The position numbers and the translations under genes were made by a program. Shown piece after piece: positions 1 through 8,709 of a stretch of DNA of 64,000 bases. Numbering within the stretch: the stretch's first letter is position 1; each line of letters begins with the position of its first letter. The stretch is taken from the NCBI RefSeq assembly GCF_003363755.1, contig NZ_CP031396.1, forward strand, positions 4,223,001 through 4,287,000, read 5' to 3'. Below the pieces are notes generated by a model. It did not search any database and had not been told where the DNA came from. It saw only the letters and a program-made list of their open reading frames with translations. This DNA is from Pseudomonas protegens (lineage in GTDB: Bacteria; Pseudomonadota; Gammaproteobacteria; Pseudomonadales; Pseudomonadaceae).

Positions 1-654
1 AAGAAAGTCTCGCTGCACATCAACGAAGGGGAAACCGTGAGCCTGATCGGCTCCAACGGTGCCGGCAAGTCGACCCTGCTGATGTCGATCTTCGGCCAGC
101 CCCGGGCGGAGTCCGGGCAGATCCTCTATCGCGGCGTGGACATCACCCACAAGTCGTCCCACTACATTGCCTCCAACGGCATCGCCCAGTCGCCGGAAGG
201 GCGCCGGGTGTTTCCCGACATGACCGTGGAAGAGAACCTGCTGATGGGCACCATCCCGATTGGCGACAAGTACGCCAATGAGGACATGCAACGCATGTTC
301 GAGCTGTTTCCACGGCTCAAGGAACGGCGCACCCAGCGGGCCATGACCATGTCCGGCGGTGAGCAGCAGATGCTGGCCATCGCCCGGGCGCTGATGAGCC
401 GGCCCAAGTTGCTGTTGCTTGATGAGCCGAGCCTGGGGCTGGCGCCGATCGTGGTGAAGCAGATCTTCGCCACCCTGCGGGAGCTGGCGGCCACCGGCAT
501 GACCATCTTCCTGGTGGAGCAAAATGCCAACCATGCGCTGAAGCTGTCGGACCGTGCCTATGTGATGGTCAACGGCGAGATCCGCCTGAGCGGCACCGGC
601 AAGGAGCTGCTGGTCAACGAGGAGGTGCGCAACGCTTACCTGGGCGGTCACTGA
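1..654 (+). CDS. livF: LivF-type ABC transporter ATP-binding protein (5' end outside window)
   Basis: The reading frame is open from base 1, so the true start lies upstream. The protein is the nucleotide-binding subunit of a branched-chain amino acid (HAAT family) importer working on the cytoplasmic face. Visible motifs are Walker A (GSNGAGKST), the signature MSGGEQQML, Walker B (LLLLDEPSLGLAP) and the switch histidine region VEQNANHAL. The end (VRNAYLGGH) is typical of LivF. The missing N-terminus should be only about 15-25 residues. The gene is presumably the last of a livHMGF operon, since a clear terminator follows. UrtE-type urea transporters are close relatives, but a separate complete urt set lies at 39-45 kb. 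Confidence 0.9.
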   Translation, partial: KKVSLHINEGETVSLIGSNGAGKSTLLMSIFGQPRAESGQILYRGVDITHKSSHYIASNGIAQSPEGRRVFPDMTVEENLLMGTIPIGDKYANEDMQRMFELFPRLKERRTQRAMTMSGGEQQMLAIARALMSRPKLLLLDEPSLGLAPIVVKQIFATLRELAATGMTIFLVEQNANHALKLSDRAYVMVNGEIRLSGTGKELLVNEEVRNAYLGGH

Positions 655-676
655 CGGCCCGGTCTGTGGATAAACC

Positions 677-711
677 ATGCCCCGTCGGTTCACGCCGCCG
701 GGGCATTTTTT
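677..711 (+). terminator. Rho-independent terminator after livF
   Basis: Inverted repeat ATGCCCCG (677-684) / CGGGGCAT (699-706) followed by a run of six Ts. It sits 23 bases after the livF stop codon. It is directly flanked by two DnaA-box-like words. Confidence 0.8.
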
Positions 712-732
712 ATCCACAGTTCTCACTCGCCC

Positions 733-829
733 CGTAGGCGCTGGCTTGCCAGCGAAACGACCCCTGCCTACGGCAGCTGTTCAGATTCCGTTGTGCGTCC
801 GGGATTTGCCGGCAAGCTGGTTCCTGCGG
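733..829. repeat. REP pair (REPIN-like)
   Basis: A REP-type word (GTAGGCGCTGGCTTGCCAGC, starting near 734) is followed by an inverted diverged copy ending in GGTTCCTGCGGG near 829. It belongs to the GTAGGAGCCGGCTTGCCGGC family seen elsewhere in the window. Confidence 0.6.
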
Positions 830-1223
830 GCTGAGTGCGGGCATTGGCAACCGCGCGTGCGCTGAAGGGCAGGCGGCGTCCGACAATTGTGGAAAACATT
901 ATTCCCAAGCTGGCAAAGCGCGGCATAAAGACGCTGCAAACAGTTGTTTTTCCACCGTTTTGACTTGTCCCCGTTTGCTGTGGAGCGGGCTGTGGGTAAC
1001 GTGGGAGTAGCTGGCTGGAAGCCTTTGTTTACGTGGCCTGCAAGCGATTGATTGTTTTTTGATCATGGCTTTTTGAGCAACTCGAAGACGCGCTTGTCAA
1101 CCTTTTTATTGTCGCAGCCGTACCCGCAAAAGACTCTGGATAAGCCTGTGGATAAGTCTGTGACTAAACTCTGGAAAGACTGCTCTGGGCGGCGTAGTTA
1201 CTGGCCTCTGGCCTTATACACTT

Positions 1224-1237
1224 TGACCGCTCGGTCA
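1224..1237. promoter_or_regulatory. 14-bp palindrome, possible TetR-type operator
   Basis: Perfect inverted repeat TGACCG-CT-CGGTCA. Its symmetry resembles operators of TetR-family regulators. It lies about 310 bases before the SDR gene at 1550. No cognate regulator is adjacent, so the assignment is inference from symmetry only. Confidence 0.35.
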
Positions 1238-1549
1238 TCTTTTTTGCGGTCACCTGCATGGACAGCCTCTGCGGGTCAAGCAAAAAACTTCCCATGATCC
1301 GCTGCAAGCCCTGTGTACAGCGGCTTTGCGCGATTTGCACTTGCCCCCAAAGACTGTGGACCGGCCTGTGGATAAGGTGCGGGCATGTGGCTGCAGGCCT
1401 TGCCGACCATGGCTTTCAGCCATGTGAGCGTTTTTTGTACAGTGATGCCGGATATCCAGCGCTTCTGTTGCCGCCCAGAGCCGGGCCGGGCATGCTGCGA
1501 AACGCTTTTTTATCGTAACGGCGGCTCGCCACCCAGCAAGGAGAACACC

Positions 1550-2311
1550 ATGACTTCCACACTGTTCATTACGGGCGCGACGTCCGGTTTTGGCGAAGCC
1601 TGCGCCCGGCGTTTTGCCGAGGCCGGCTGGTCGCTGGTGCTCACCGGCCGCCGCGAGGAGCGCCTCAACGCGCTGTGCGCAGAGCTCTCCAAGCAGACCG
1701 AAGTGCACGGCCTGGTACTCGATGTGCGGGACCGCAAGGCCATGGAAGCGGCCATCACCAACCTGCCGCCGTCCTTCAGCCAGTTGCGCGGCCTGATCAA
1801 CAATGCCGGCCTGGCCCTGGGCGTCGACCCGGCGCCCAAGTGCGACCTGGATGACTGGGACACCATGGTCGACACCAACATCAAGGGCTTGATGTACAGC
1901 ACCCGTCTGCTGCTGCCGCGGCTGATCGCCCATGGCCGGGGCGCCGGGATCGTCAACCTGGGCTCCATTGCCGGCAACTACCCGTACCCGGGCAGTCACG
2001 TTTATGGCGCGAGCAAGGCCTTCGTCAAACAGTTCTCCCTGAACCTGCGCTGCGACCTGCAGGGCACCGGCGTGCGGGTCACCAACATTGAACCGGGCCT
2101 GTGCGAAAGCGAGTTCTCCCTGGTGCGTTTCGCCGGCGACCAGGCGCGCTACGACGCCACCTACGCCGGGGCCGAGCCGATCCAGCCCGAGGACATTGCC
2201 GATACCATCTTCTGGGTTCTCAACACGCCTGCCCACGTCAACATCAATAGCCTGGAGCTGATGCCGGTGAGCCAGACCTGGGCCGGCTTCGCCATCGAGC
2301 GCAAGGTGTAG
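1550..2311 (+). CDS. Short-chain dehydrogenase/reductase, YdfG-like
   Basis: A 253-residue cytoplasmic classical SDR oxidoreductase. The Rossmann motif TGATSGFG is near residue 9, NNAG in the middle, the Ser of NLGSIAG, and the YGASK catalytic Tyr/Lys pair. The sequence most resembles YdfG-type NADP-dependent 3-hydroxy acid (serine/allo-threonine) dehydrogenases. The start at 1550 follows a good AAGGAG site; an upstream in-frame extension to 1385 lacks support. The TAG stop lies inside a REP element, so the REP begins within the last codons. The real substrate cannot be read from the sequence. Confidence 0.88.
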   Translation: MTSTLFITGATSGFGEACARRFAEAGWSLVLTGRREERLNALCAELSKQTEVHGLVLDVRDRKAMEAAITNLPPSFSQLRGLINNAGLALGVDPAPKCDLDDWDTMVDTNIKGLMYSTRLLLPRLIAHGRGAGIVNLGSIAGNYPYPGSHVYGASKAFVKQFSLNLRCDLQGTGVRVTNIEPGLCESEFSLVRFAGDQARYDATYAGAEPIQPEDIADTIFWVLNTPAHVNINSLELMPVSQTWAGFAIERKV

Positions 2312-2416
2312 CCGCTGCCGCAGGCTGCGACAGGGCCGCCAGGCCCTCCAACGGTTGCAAGACCTGCGCCTGCTGCGCAGGTGTCGCAGCCTCGCCATAG
2401 CTCGGCAGTGACTACA
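2307..2416. repeat. REPIN overlapping the SDR stop codon
   Basis: Starts TGTAGCCGCTGCCGCAGGCT and ends in a diverged inverted copy (GCAGTGACTACA), about 110 bases in all. An inner hairpin is also visible. It belongs to the second REP family of the window, also at 33605, 40131 and 43716. The TAG at 2309-2311 is the stop codon of the preceding gene. Confidence 0.7.
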
Positions 2417-2545
2417 GTTGTACTTGGAAACACATAAGCTGATTCGTTTCAGCTGAAGGTCAGCCTTGGCAGGGTAGAATTCCGCCCCGAAATTTCGCTG
2501 CCGCCTCACTCAAGGCGGTGTTTTTGAAGTTCGATAGGAGGAGTT

Positions 2546-3451
2546 GTGAGTAACCGAGGTGAGCAGGTTCTGCTCAAACAATCGACTGTACTGATGTTCG
2601 CCGTGGCGATCGCCGGTATCGTCACGGGTTTTGTTTCTGGCGCCCAATCCATTTTGTTCGATGGGTTTTTTTCCCTGATCGCGACCTTCATCAAGGTCCT
2701 GATGCTGATCACTGCCAAGCTGATTGCCAAGGAAAGCAACCACCGTTTCCAGTTCGGCTTCTGGCACCTGGAACCCATGGTGCTGCTGATCGAAGGCAGC
2801 TTCCTGCTGTTGATCGCCATCTACGCCTTTCTTAACGGTGTGTTCGGCATCATCAATGGCGGCCGGGAGGTCGAGCTGGGGATGGTGATCTTCTATGCCG
2901 GGTTCTTTGCGGTAACGGAGTTTGCCTACTTCTTCTATGTGCGCCGGCGTAACCGCAAGCTCAAATCGTCGCTGATCCAGTTCGACAACATCAGCTGGCT
3001 GGTGGACGCAATGCTCTCGGTGGGGCTGCTGGTGAGTTTCATCATTGCCTTGCTGCTCAAGCAGTACGGGCATGGCCAGTGGGCGGTGTATGTCGACCCG
3101 GCGATCCTGATCCTGCTGGCCCTGAGCATGCTGCCGCCAGCCTTGAAGATCCTGCGGCCGGCGTTGCGTGATGTGCTGGGCATCGCTCCGGACCAGCTGG
3201 ATGAAAAGGTGCGCAGCGTGATGGAAGAGGCCATGGTTGCCTATGGCTTCCAGGAATACATTTCCTACGTGCAGAAGCACGGCCGGGCGCGTTTCATCGA
3301 GATCCATATCGTGCTGCCGGCGGACTATCCGCTGCAGGATGTGGCGACTCTGGACCGCTTGCGCGAGGAGATTTCCAGTGAGTTGGGAGAGGCCGACGCA
3401 GCGCGCTGGCTGACCATCAGCTTTACCGGGGATCGCAAGTGGATCGTTTGA
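2546..3451 (+). CDS. Cation diffusion facilitator (CDF) family transporter
   Basis: A 301-residue inner-membrane protein with about five or six hydrophobic segments in the first 210 residues and a cytoplasmic C-terminal domain of about 90 residues, as in CDF metal/proton antiporters. It starts with GTG after GGAGG. The metal site looks altered. TM2 reads FDGFFS, where YiiP/FieF has DxxxD, and TM5 reads SWLVD, where HxxxD is usual, so two of the four ligands appear to be Ser. Substrate and direction are therefore uncertain. The gene stands alone between REP elements. Confidence 0.82.
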   Translation: MSNRGEQVLLKQSTVLMFAVAIAGIVTGFVSGAQSILFDGFFSLIATFIKVLMLITAKLIAKESNHRFQFGFWHLEPMVLLIEGSFLLLIAIYAFLNGVFGIINGGREVELGMVIFYAGFFAVTEFAYFFYVRRRNRKLKSSLIQFDNISWLVDAMLSVGLLVSFIIALLLKQYGHGQWAVYVDPAILILLALSMLPPALKILRPALRDVLGIAPDQLDEKVRSVMEEAMVAYGFQEYISYVQKHGRARFIEIHIVLPADYPLQDVATLDRLREEISSELGEADAARWLTISFTGDRKWIV

Positions 3452-3466
3452 TGGGCGGTGCGCTTT

Positions 3467-3518
3467 TCGCCGACCAGCCTTCTCCTACAGGGGGCTTGCA
3501 GGAGCCGGCTGGCCGGCA
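3467..3518. repeat. REP inverted pair between convergent genes
   Basis: TCGCCGACCAGCCTTCTCCTACA faces GGAGCCGGCTGGCCGGCAG about 15 bases later. It lies between the convergent CDF and epimerase genes and could also act as a transcription stop. Confidence 0.65.
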
Positions 3519-3524
3519 GAGGCT

Positions 3525-4664
3525 TCAGGCAAAATATTCCGCCAGCCCGCGATAACAGGTCGCCAGGTGATAAGGCGTGGTCGATGGCATATCCCGCCGG
3601 CTGACCGCGCCACTGGCATCCAGGCATTCATTCCAGCCCCCTGCATGCAGGAAATGCGCGTGCAGCGCCTTGAGCTGACGCAGCAGGGGCGCCTGGCTGT
3701 CCGCACGCAAGGTCAGGGCACGCACGTACTCGGCCTGGGCCCAGATGCGCTGGGTGGCGTCCTTGATGGGGGCACCCGGTTGCAGGTCGAGCATGGCGCA
3801 CACCGCGCCGCTCTGCGGGTCGACACCAAGCTGCTCGGCAAACGCGAAGGCACGACTCAATGAGGCGTGCAGCGGGTTGCTGCGCAGCAAGGGCGAAGAG
3901 TCGAGGAGGAAGAACCACTCGAACTGATGCCCTGGCTCGAACCAGTTATCCACAGCTCCCAGTGGCTTCTCCAGCATCACTCCGTGCTGCGGGTCGATGA
4001 ACTGCTGCTGCATGGCCTGGCACAGCTCCAGCAGTGCGGTTTGTACCGCGGCGTCTTCGCGCACTGCCAGGATTGCGAGAAAGGCTTCGGCCAGGTGCAT
4101 CAGCGGATTCTGTAGGGGCCCCGAACCCAGTACGGACCAGTCCTCGGCGAGGCTGGCTTCGTAGAGTCCATCGCCCCGGGCAAAGCGCAGGGCTACCACT
4201 TCCAGGGCGGCATTGAGCACCGACTCCACCAGCGGCTCGCGCACCTTGGCCCAGTAATGAGCGCAGGCGAAGAGGATAAAGGCGTGGGTGTAGAGGTCCT
4301 TGCGCCGATCCAGCGGCGCGCCGTCGGCATCGATGCTGTAGAACCAGCCACCGTGCTCGGCATCGTGGAAGTGCCGCTGCAGCGAGCGGAACAGCGCGGC
4401 GGCCCGCTCCTGGGCAAAGGGGGCGGCGGCATCACCGATCAATTGGGAGAACAGGTACAGCTGCCGGGCACAGGCCATGGCTCGATAGCGCTGCGGCGGC
4501 AATGGCCGCTGTTCGGCGTCCAGCGCCTCATAGGGCAGTGCCAACTGCGGATTCCAGCCCGGACCTTGCCACAGCGGCACTATCACCTTGTGGAAATGCT
4601 GCTGCATGGCGTTGAACAGAGCGCTCGATTCAGGCGAGGTGGCGGAGCGGGATACATCGGGCAT
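3525..4664 (-). CDS. AGE-family sugar epimerase/isomerase
   Basis: A 379-residue cytoplasmic protein of the N-acylglucosamine 2-epimerase / mannose isomerase superfamily, an alpha/alpha barrel. The conserved active-site histidine contexts are visible as NPLMHLAEA near the middle and PGHQFEWFF later, plus an N-terminal RYRAMACARQLY segment. Members interconvert mannose/fructose, N-acetylglucosamine/N-acetylmannosamine or related sugars; the substrate cannot be told here. It begins at ATG 4664, is monocistronic and is flanked by REP elements. Confidence 0.85.
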   Translation of the reverse strand: MPDVSRSATSPESSALFNAMQQHFHKVIVPLWQGPGWNPQLALPYEALDAEQRPLPPQRYRAMACARQLYLFSQLIGDAAAPFAQERAAALFRSLQRHFHDAEHGGWFYSIDADGAPLDRRKDLYTHAFILFACAHYWAKVREPLVESVLNAALEVVALRFARGDGLYEASLAEDWSVLGSGPLQNPLMHLAEAFLAILAVREDAAVQTALLELCQAMQQQFIDPQHGVMLEKPLGAVDNWFEPGHQFEWFFLLDSSPLLRSNPLHASLSRAFAFAEQLGVDPQSGAVCAMLDLQPGAPIKDATQRIWAQAEYVRALTLRADSQAPLLRQLKALHAHFLHAGGWNECLDASGAVSRRDMPSTTPYHLATCYRGLAEYFA

Positions 4665-4753
4665 TGGCTGGCGTCGTCACGGCAGGTTTGAGTGCGCGAC
4701 ATGTTACCAGAGAAGCCCCGCCAGGCGGCTTGCCCGCCAAGCACGAGATACGG

Positions 4754-4779
4754 GTAGGAGCCGGCCAGCCGGCTCCTAC
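4754..4779. repeat. REP palindrome
   Basis: Near-perfect hairpin with 11-base arms, GTAGGAGCCGG and CCGGCTCCTAC, around a 4-base loop. It lies between the divergently placed epimerase start and the ureJ stop. Confidence 0.75.
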
Positions 4780-4794
4780 AGAAGAGGGCAGGGA

Positions 4795-5367
4795 TCAGCC
4801 TGCCAGCAACCACACGCCCGTCGCAGCCGAGGCCGCACCGGCCACGCGCACCAGCGGCGCCGCCGCCTGAGGCAGTACCCGCACCACGGCATAACCGGCG
4901 GCATGCAGGGCCGCGGTGGCTGCGACAAAACCGGCGGCATAGGCCCAGGGGCTGGACATGTCTGGCAGTTCCAGGCCATGGGCCACGCCATGGAACAGGG
5001 CAAACAGCGCAGTGGCGGCGAGCGCCAGGCTCAGTGGCGGGCGCACCGCCAGGGCCACGGCCAGGCCCAGGGCCAGTACTGACGCGGCAATCCCGCTTTC
5101 CAGGGCCGGCAGGTTCAGCCCTTCAAAGCCCAGCAGGCCGCCAATCAGCATGGTGCCGACAAAGGTGCAGGGCAGTGCCCAGCGCGCCGCGCCTTGTTGC
5201 TGGGCGGCCCACAGGCCGACCGCAAGCATGGCCAGCAAGTGGTCGAGGCCACCGATGGGGTGACTGATACCAGCCATCAGGCCGTTGTCGCCGTGGCCCG
5301 GGTGAGCGAAGGCCAGGGCCGGGGTCAGCAGCAGCGCCAGTGCGCCGAAGAGTGATTTCAGGGTCAT
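4795..5367 (-). CDS. ureJ: HupE/UreJ family nickel permease-like protein
   Basis: A 190-residue membrane protein with an N-terminal signal-like segment and about six hydrophobic helices. The HPGHGDNG motif after the first helix is the histidine-rich metal signature of HupE/UreJ. The family imports or handles nickel for hydrogenase or urease. Here it is the last gene of ureE-ureF-ureG-ureJ, about 37 bases downstream of ureG, so a role in supplying nickel to urease is likely. The assignment rests on the motif and on context. Confidence 0.88.
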   Translation of the reverse strand: MTLKSLFGALALLLTPALAFAHPGHGDNGLMAGISHPIGGLDHLLAMLAVGLWAAQQQGAARWALPCTFVGTMLIGGLLGFEGLNLPALESGIAASVLALGLAVALAVRPPLSLALAATALFALFHGVAHGLELPDMSSPWAYAAGFVAATAALHAAGYAVVRVLPQAAAPLVRVAGAASAATGVWLLAG

Positions 5368-5404
5368 GAGTGGCTTCCTTGTTGAGCGTTTTTCAGATTC
5401 GGTT

Positions 5405-6019
<615 letters not shown>

Positions 6020-6028
6020 GAGTTTCTC

Positions 6029-6703
6029 CTAGGAACGGAACAGGCGGCTGTACTGGCGCTCGTGGGCCATGCTCGCCAGGGACAGGCCGAAAGCGGCGCT
6101 GCCAAGGTGGTTGGGGTCAAGGTGGGTGGCGTGGCGCTGGGCCTCTTGCAGCAGCGGCAGCAGCTCGCTGGTCAGGCGCTGGGCCGCCTGCTGGCCCAGG
6201 GGCAGGGTTTTCATCAGCACCGCCAGCTGGTTTTCCAGCCAGCTCCAGAGCCAGGCCGCCAGGGCGTCTTCGGGGTTGATGTGCCAGGCGCGGGCGGCCA
6301 GGGCCCAGCCCAGGGCCAGGTGCGGTTCGTCCTGGTGCGCCAGCAGCTCTCGGGCGCCGCCGTCCAGTTCCGGCAGGCCTTCGAGCAATTGCTTGAGGGA
6401 ATAGCCCATCTGCCGGCTTTCCTGGTACAGCTCGCGGGTTTCACGGCTGGCCCGATGTTCTTCGCAGAGTTGCTGCAGCCTGGCCCAGTCCTGATCTGCG
6501 GAGGCCTGGCAGTGGGCGAGCAGCAGCGGAGCCTCGAAGCGCGCCAGGTTGAACAGCAACTGATCGCTGATCCAGCGCCTGGCACTGTCCGGGTCCTTCA
6601 CCCGTTGTTGCTCCACTGCCATTTCCAGTCCCTGTGAATAGCTGTAGCCACCGATCGGCAGTTGTGGGCTGGCCAGGCGCAGCAGGGCCCAGGCTGGGTT
6701 CAT
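6029..6703 (-). CDS. ureF: Urease accessory protein UreF
   Basis: A 224-residue all-helical cytoplasmic chaperone that bridges UreD-bound apo-urease and the GTPase UreG. The N-terminal LASPQLPIGGYSYSQGLE segment is diagnostic. Its ATG overlaps the stop codon of ureE by four bases, suggesting translational coupling. Confidence 0.95.
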   Translation of the reverse strand: MNPAWALLRLASPQLPIGGYSYSQGLEMAVEQQRVKDPDSARRWISDQLLFNLARFEAPLLLAHCQASADQDWARLQQLCEEHRASRETRELYQESRQMGYSLKQLLEGLPELDGGARELLAHQDEPHLALGWALAARAWHINPEDALAAWLWSWLENQLAVLMKTLPLGQQAAQRLTSELLPLLQEAQRHATHLDPNHLGSAAFGLSLASMAHERQYSRLFRS

Positions 6704-7200
6704 TGACGCACGCCGAACTGGTGCAGGCGCGGCGGGTAATTGAAGTCTTCATCGCCGTGGCGCGAATGATGGTGGCCGCCGCCGTAGGCACCGTGTTCGG
6801 GCTGGAACGGCGCCTCGATGGTTTCAGTGCTGGCGCCCAGTTGTTCGAGCATGGCCTTGAGCACGTAGTCATCGAGCAGGCGCAGCCAGCCGTCGCCCAC
6901 CTGCAGGGCCACGTGGCGGTTGCCCAGGTGATAGGCGGCGCGGGTCAGTTCGAAGGCATTGCGGCAGGTGACATGGAGCAGGGTTTCCGGGCGGGCGCAG
7001 ACCTTGACGATGCGTCCGTCCTCGGCCACCAGGAACTCACCGTCGTGCAGCGGCGGCTGGCCGCGCTCCAGAAACAGGCCGACGTCTTCGCCTGTGGCAC
7101 TGAAACAGCGCAGGCGGCTTTTGCTGCGAGCCTCATAGGTCAGGTGCAGTTCGGCGGACCAGGTGGCTTGGGGTTCGGTTCTGCGGTGGATCACCAGCAT
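6700..7200 (-). CDS. ureE: Urease nickel metallochaperone UreE
   Basis: A 166-residue cytoplasmic nickel chaperone. It has the peptide-binding N-terminal domain (LxLTYEARSKSRLRC), the conserved NRHVALQV segment with the metal histidine, and a C-terminal His-containing tail (GGGHHHSRHGDED). The start at 7200 (MLVIHR) follows a GGAAG site; the open frame continues upstream to 7314 without homology. It heads the accessory operon. Confidence 0.94.
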   Translation of the reverse strand: MLVIHRRTEPQATWSAELHLTYEARSKSRLRCFSATGEDVGLFLERGQPPLHDGEFLVAEDGRIVKVCARPETLLHVTCRNAFELTRAAYHLGNRHVALQVGDGWLRLLDDYVLKAMLEQLGASTETIEAPFQPEHGAYGGGHHHSRHGDEDFNYPPRLHQFGVRQ

Positions 7201-7482
7201 CGGAAAGCTTCCAGCTATGAGCGATACACAAGCCAGAGCAAGGGCCTTGCCAATCGCCCGAAGGAGAGGGAAAACCCTTTGTCGACACCGGAACTGCGCC
7301 TGAAAAAGGGGCAAAACCTTGTTTTGTCTTGTTACAAAATGGCGCGCTGAGCTGATTTATAGCACTGAGTTGGTGCGCTGGAAATATTTTTGCTGCAATC
7401 CGGTGCCGGGCCGACGAGCAGGCGCAAACGCGCTACCCAGAGCGGGGCACGCCGATTGAAAGGGGGAGAGGGGCAGGCTGTA
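7201..7482. other. Intergenic region before ureE
   Basis: About 280 bases between desT and ureE, both on the minus strand. A moderately AT-rich patch around 7314-7345 contains the imperfect inverted words CTTGTTTTGTCTTGTTAC. It presumably holds the ureE promoter, but I could not place a sigma-54 or sigma-70 core with confidence. Confidence 0.3.
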
Positions 7483-8115
7483 TTACTCGGTGCTGCCCAG
7501 GCCTTGCCAGTGCTTCAGGCCGATGAAGATGAAGCGCAGTTGTTGGGTGATCTTCGCCTGCGGCGTCAGGTGTTCAGGCAGGGCCTGGGCCGGGGGATCG
7601 ATGATGTCCGGCAGGGTGGCGAACACGCTCTTGACGATCAGGTCGGCCATGACGCTCAGGTCGGCGGCATTCAGATGCTGCAGCTTGGGCATCAGGGTCA
7701 GGTCGGCAGCCAGGTCCGAGCTGATGTTCTCGCGCAGGGTGGCGATGGCCTGGCGCACCGGCAGCGAGCCGCCGTATTGCTCACGGGCCAGAAACAGGAA
7801 TTGCGCGCGCTTGGCTTCCACGACATCAAGGAAGATGCGCACCGAGGCGTCGATGATGCCGCCCATGACGAATTCGTTGTGGCGCACCAGGCGGATGGTT
7901 TCACGGAAGGTCTGGCCGACCTCGCTGACCAGTTCCAGCCCCAGTTGGTCCATGTCGCTGAAGTGCCGATAGAAGCCGGTGGGCACGATGCCGGCGGCTT
8001 TGGCCACTTCCCGCAGGCTCAGGCTGCCGAAACCACGACCACACTCCATCAGATGCCGGGCAGCATCCATCAGGGCGTTGCGGGTCTGTTGCTTCTGTTC
8101 GGCGCGGGGCAGCAT
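7483..8115 (-). CDS. desT: TetR-family fatty-acid desaturation regulator, DesT-like
   Basis: A 210-residue TetR-family repressor. The helix-turn-helix lies at about residues 25-60 (LREVAKAAGIVPTGFYRHFSD), followed by a helical ligand domain. By memory it closely matches P. aeruginosa DesT (PA4890), which senses the saturated/unsaturated acyl-CoA ratio and controls the desBC desaturase. In P. aeruginosa desT is also beside ureE, supporting orthology. No desB/desC genes are next to it here, so its targets lie elsewhere. Confidence 0.85.
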   Translation of the reverse strand: MLPRAEQKQQTRNALMDAARHLMECGRGFGSLSLREVAKAAGIVPTGFYRHFSDMDQLGLELVSEVGQTFRETIRLVRHNEFVMGGIIDASVRIFLDVVEAKRAQFLFLAREQYGGSLPVRQAIATLRENISSDLAADLTLMPKLQHLNAADLSVMADLIVKSVFATLPDIIDPPAQALPEHLTPQAKITQQLRFIFIGLKHWQGLGSTE

Positions 8116-8237
8116 CGGCGGGGCGTTCTTTGCTCAATGGGAGCGGCGCACTCTAGCAAATCAACTTTGCCGGAGTCGAACTGGAGTCAGGCGAGAGCGG
8201 CGAAGGTCAGGGCTAAAATGCCGGGGCCATAAAAGCC

Positions 8238-8267
8238 AAAGCCCGATCCAGGGATCGGGCTTTTTTT
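8238..8267. terminator. Strong hairpin terminator
   Basis: Arms AAAGCCCGATCC (8238-8249) and GGATCGGGCTTT (8252-8263) with a run of seven Ts on the plus strand. On the minus strand it ends the repeat-protein gene at 8284. The better T-run is on the plus strand, where no gene precedes it. Confidence 0.75.
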
Positions 8268-8283
8268 AAGGGCCAGCATGGCC

Positions 8284-8709
8284 TCAGCTCGCTGCTTGAT
8301 GACGTTCAGCCAGGCGATCAGCGCCGCCTTCGGCAACGGTCTGACCTTGAGGCGTGCGGCTGTAGCCGTCTTCAACCAGGCCTTTCTCTTCCAGGCGATC
8401 ACGGCCGCCTTCAGCTACGTTCTGGCCTTGTGGGGTACGGTCGTAGCCATCTTCAGCAACGCTCTGGCCTTGTGGGGTGCGATCATAGCCGTCTTCGGCA
8501 ACGCTCTGGCCTTGTGGAGTGCGTTCGTAACCGTCGGCAGCGACTTTGTTGCGTTCGATCAGACGGTCCGAACCGCCTTCGGCCAGGGTCTGGGTGAACA
8601 CGCTGTGGCTGGCCTTGACCTGTGGAGTGGCTTGTTCAGCGGCTGGCAGGGCGAAGGCGTTGGCAGCCAGAACGGATAAGGTCAGGCTCAGTAAGAGGTG
8701 GCGTTTCAT
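8284..8709 (-). CDS. Small secreted protein with 14-residue tandem repeats
   Basis: A 141-residue protein of unknown function. The start at 8709 (MKRHLLLSL) follows an AAGGAG site and gives a clean Sec signal peptide ending near FALPAAE. The rest is repeats of the pattern VAEDGYDRTPQGQS, with variants VAEGGxDRLxERxx, about six units. At DNA level three units form near-identical 42-base tandem copies at 8410-8451, 8452-8493 and 8494-8535. Strongly charged, no cysteines, no membrane segment, so probably periplasmic or exported. Repeat number could vary between strains. Confidence 0.75.
   Translation of the reverse strand: MKRHLLLSLTLSVLAANAFALPAAEQATPQVKASHSVFTQTLAEGGSDRLIERNKVAADGYERTPQGQSVAEDGYDRTPQGQSVAEDGYDRTPQGQNVAEGGRDRLEEKGLVEDGYSRTPQGQTVAEGGADRLAERHQAAS
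8410..8535. repeat. Three 42-bp tandem coding repeats
   Basis: Three adjacent 42-base units, each reading close to TTCAGCAACGCTCTGGCCTT at its start, inside the repeat-protein gene. In-frame period, so copy-number change keeps the frame. Confidence 0.85.

Larger units (their letters stand above)
655..1549. other. Non-coding stretch with clustered DnaA-box-like words
   Basis: About 900 bases without a convincing gene; the short ORFs here lack ribosome binding sites and recognisable products. It holds the livF terminator and a REP pair. It also holds four exact copies of the DnaA box (TTATCCACA or its complement TGTGGATAA) at 665-673, 710-718, 1147-1155 and 1367-1375. One-mismatch copies lie at 991-999 and 1135-1143. 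A 14-base palindrome lies at 1224-1237. No origin genes are nearby, so its function is unknown. Confidence 0.5.

Noticed and set aside
655..1400. A chromosomal replication origin because of the DnaA-box words
   Set aside because: No dnaA, dnaN, gidA or rpmH genes and no AT-rich unwinding element nearby; single copies of the word also occur inside genes.
677..1518. Short ORFs (62-86 codons) in the region after livF
   Set aside because: They overlap the terminator, REP pair or DnaA-box words, lack ribosome binding sites and show no domain.
8410..8535. CRISPR-like direct repeats
   Set aside because: Units are contiguous with no spacers and encode protein repeats.
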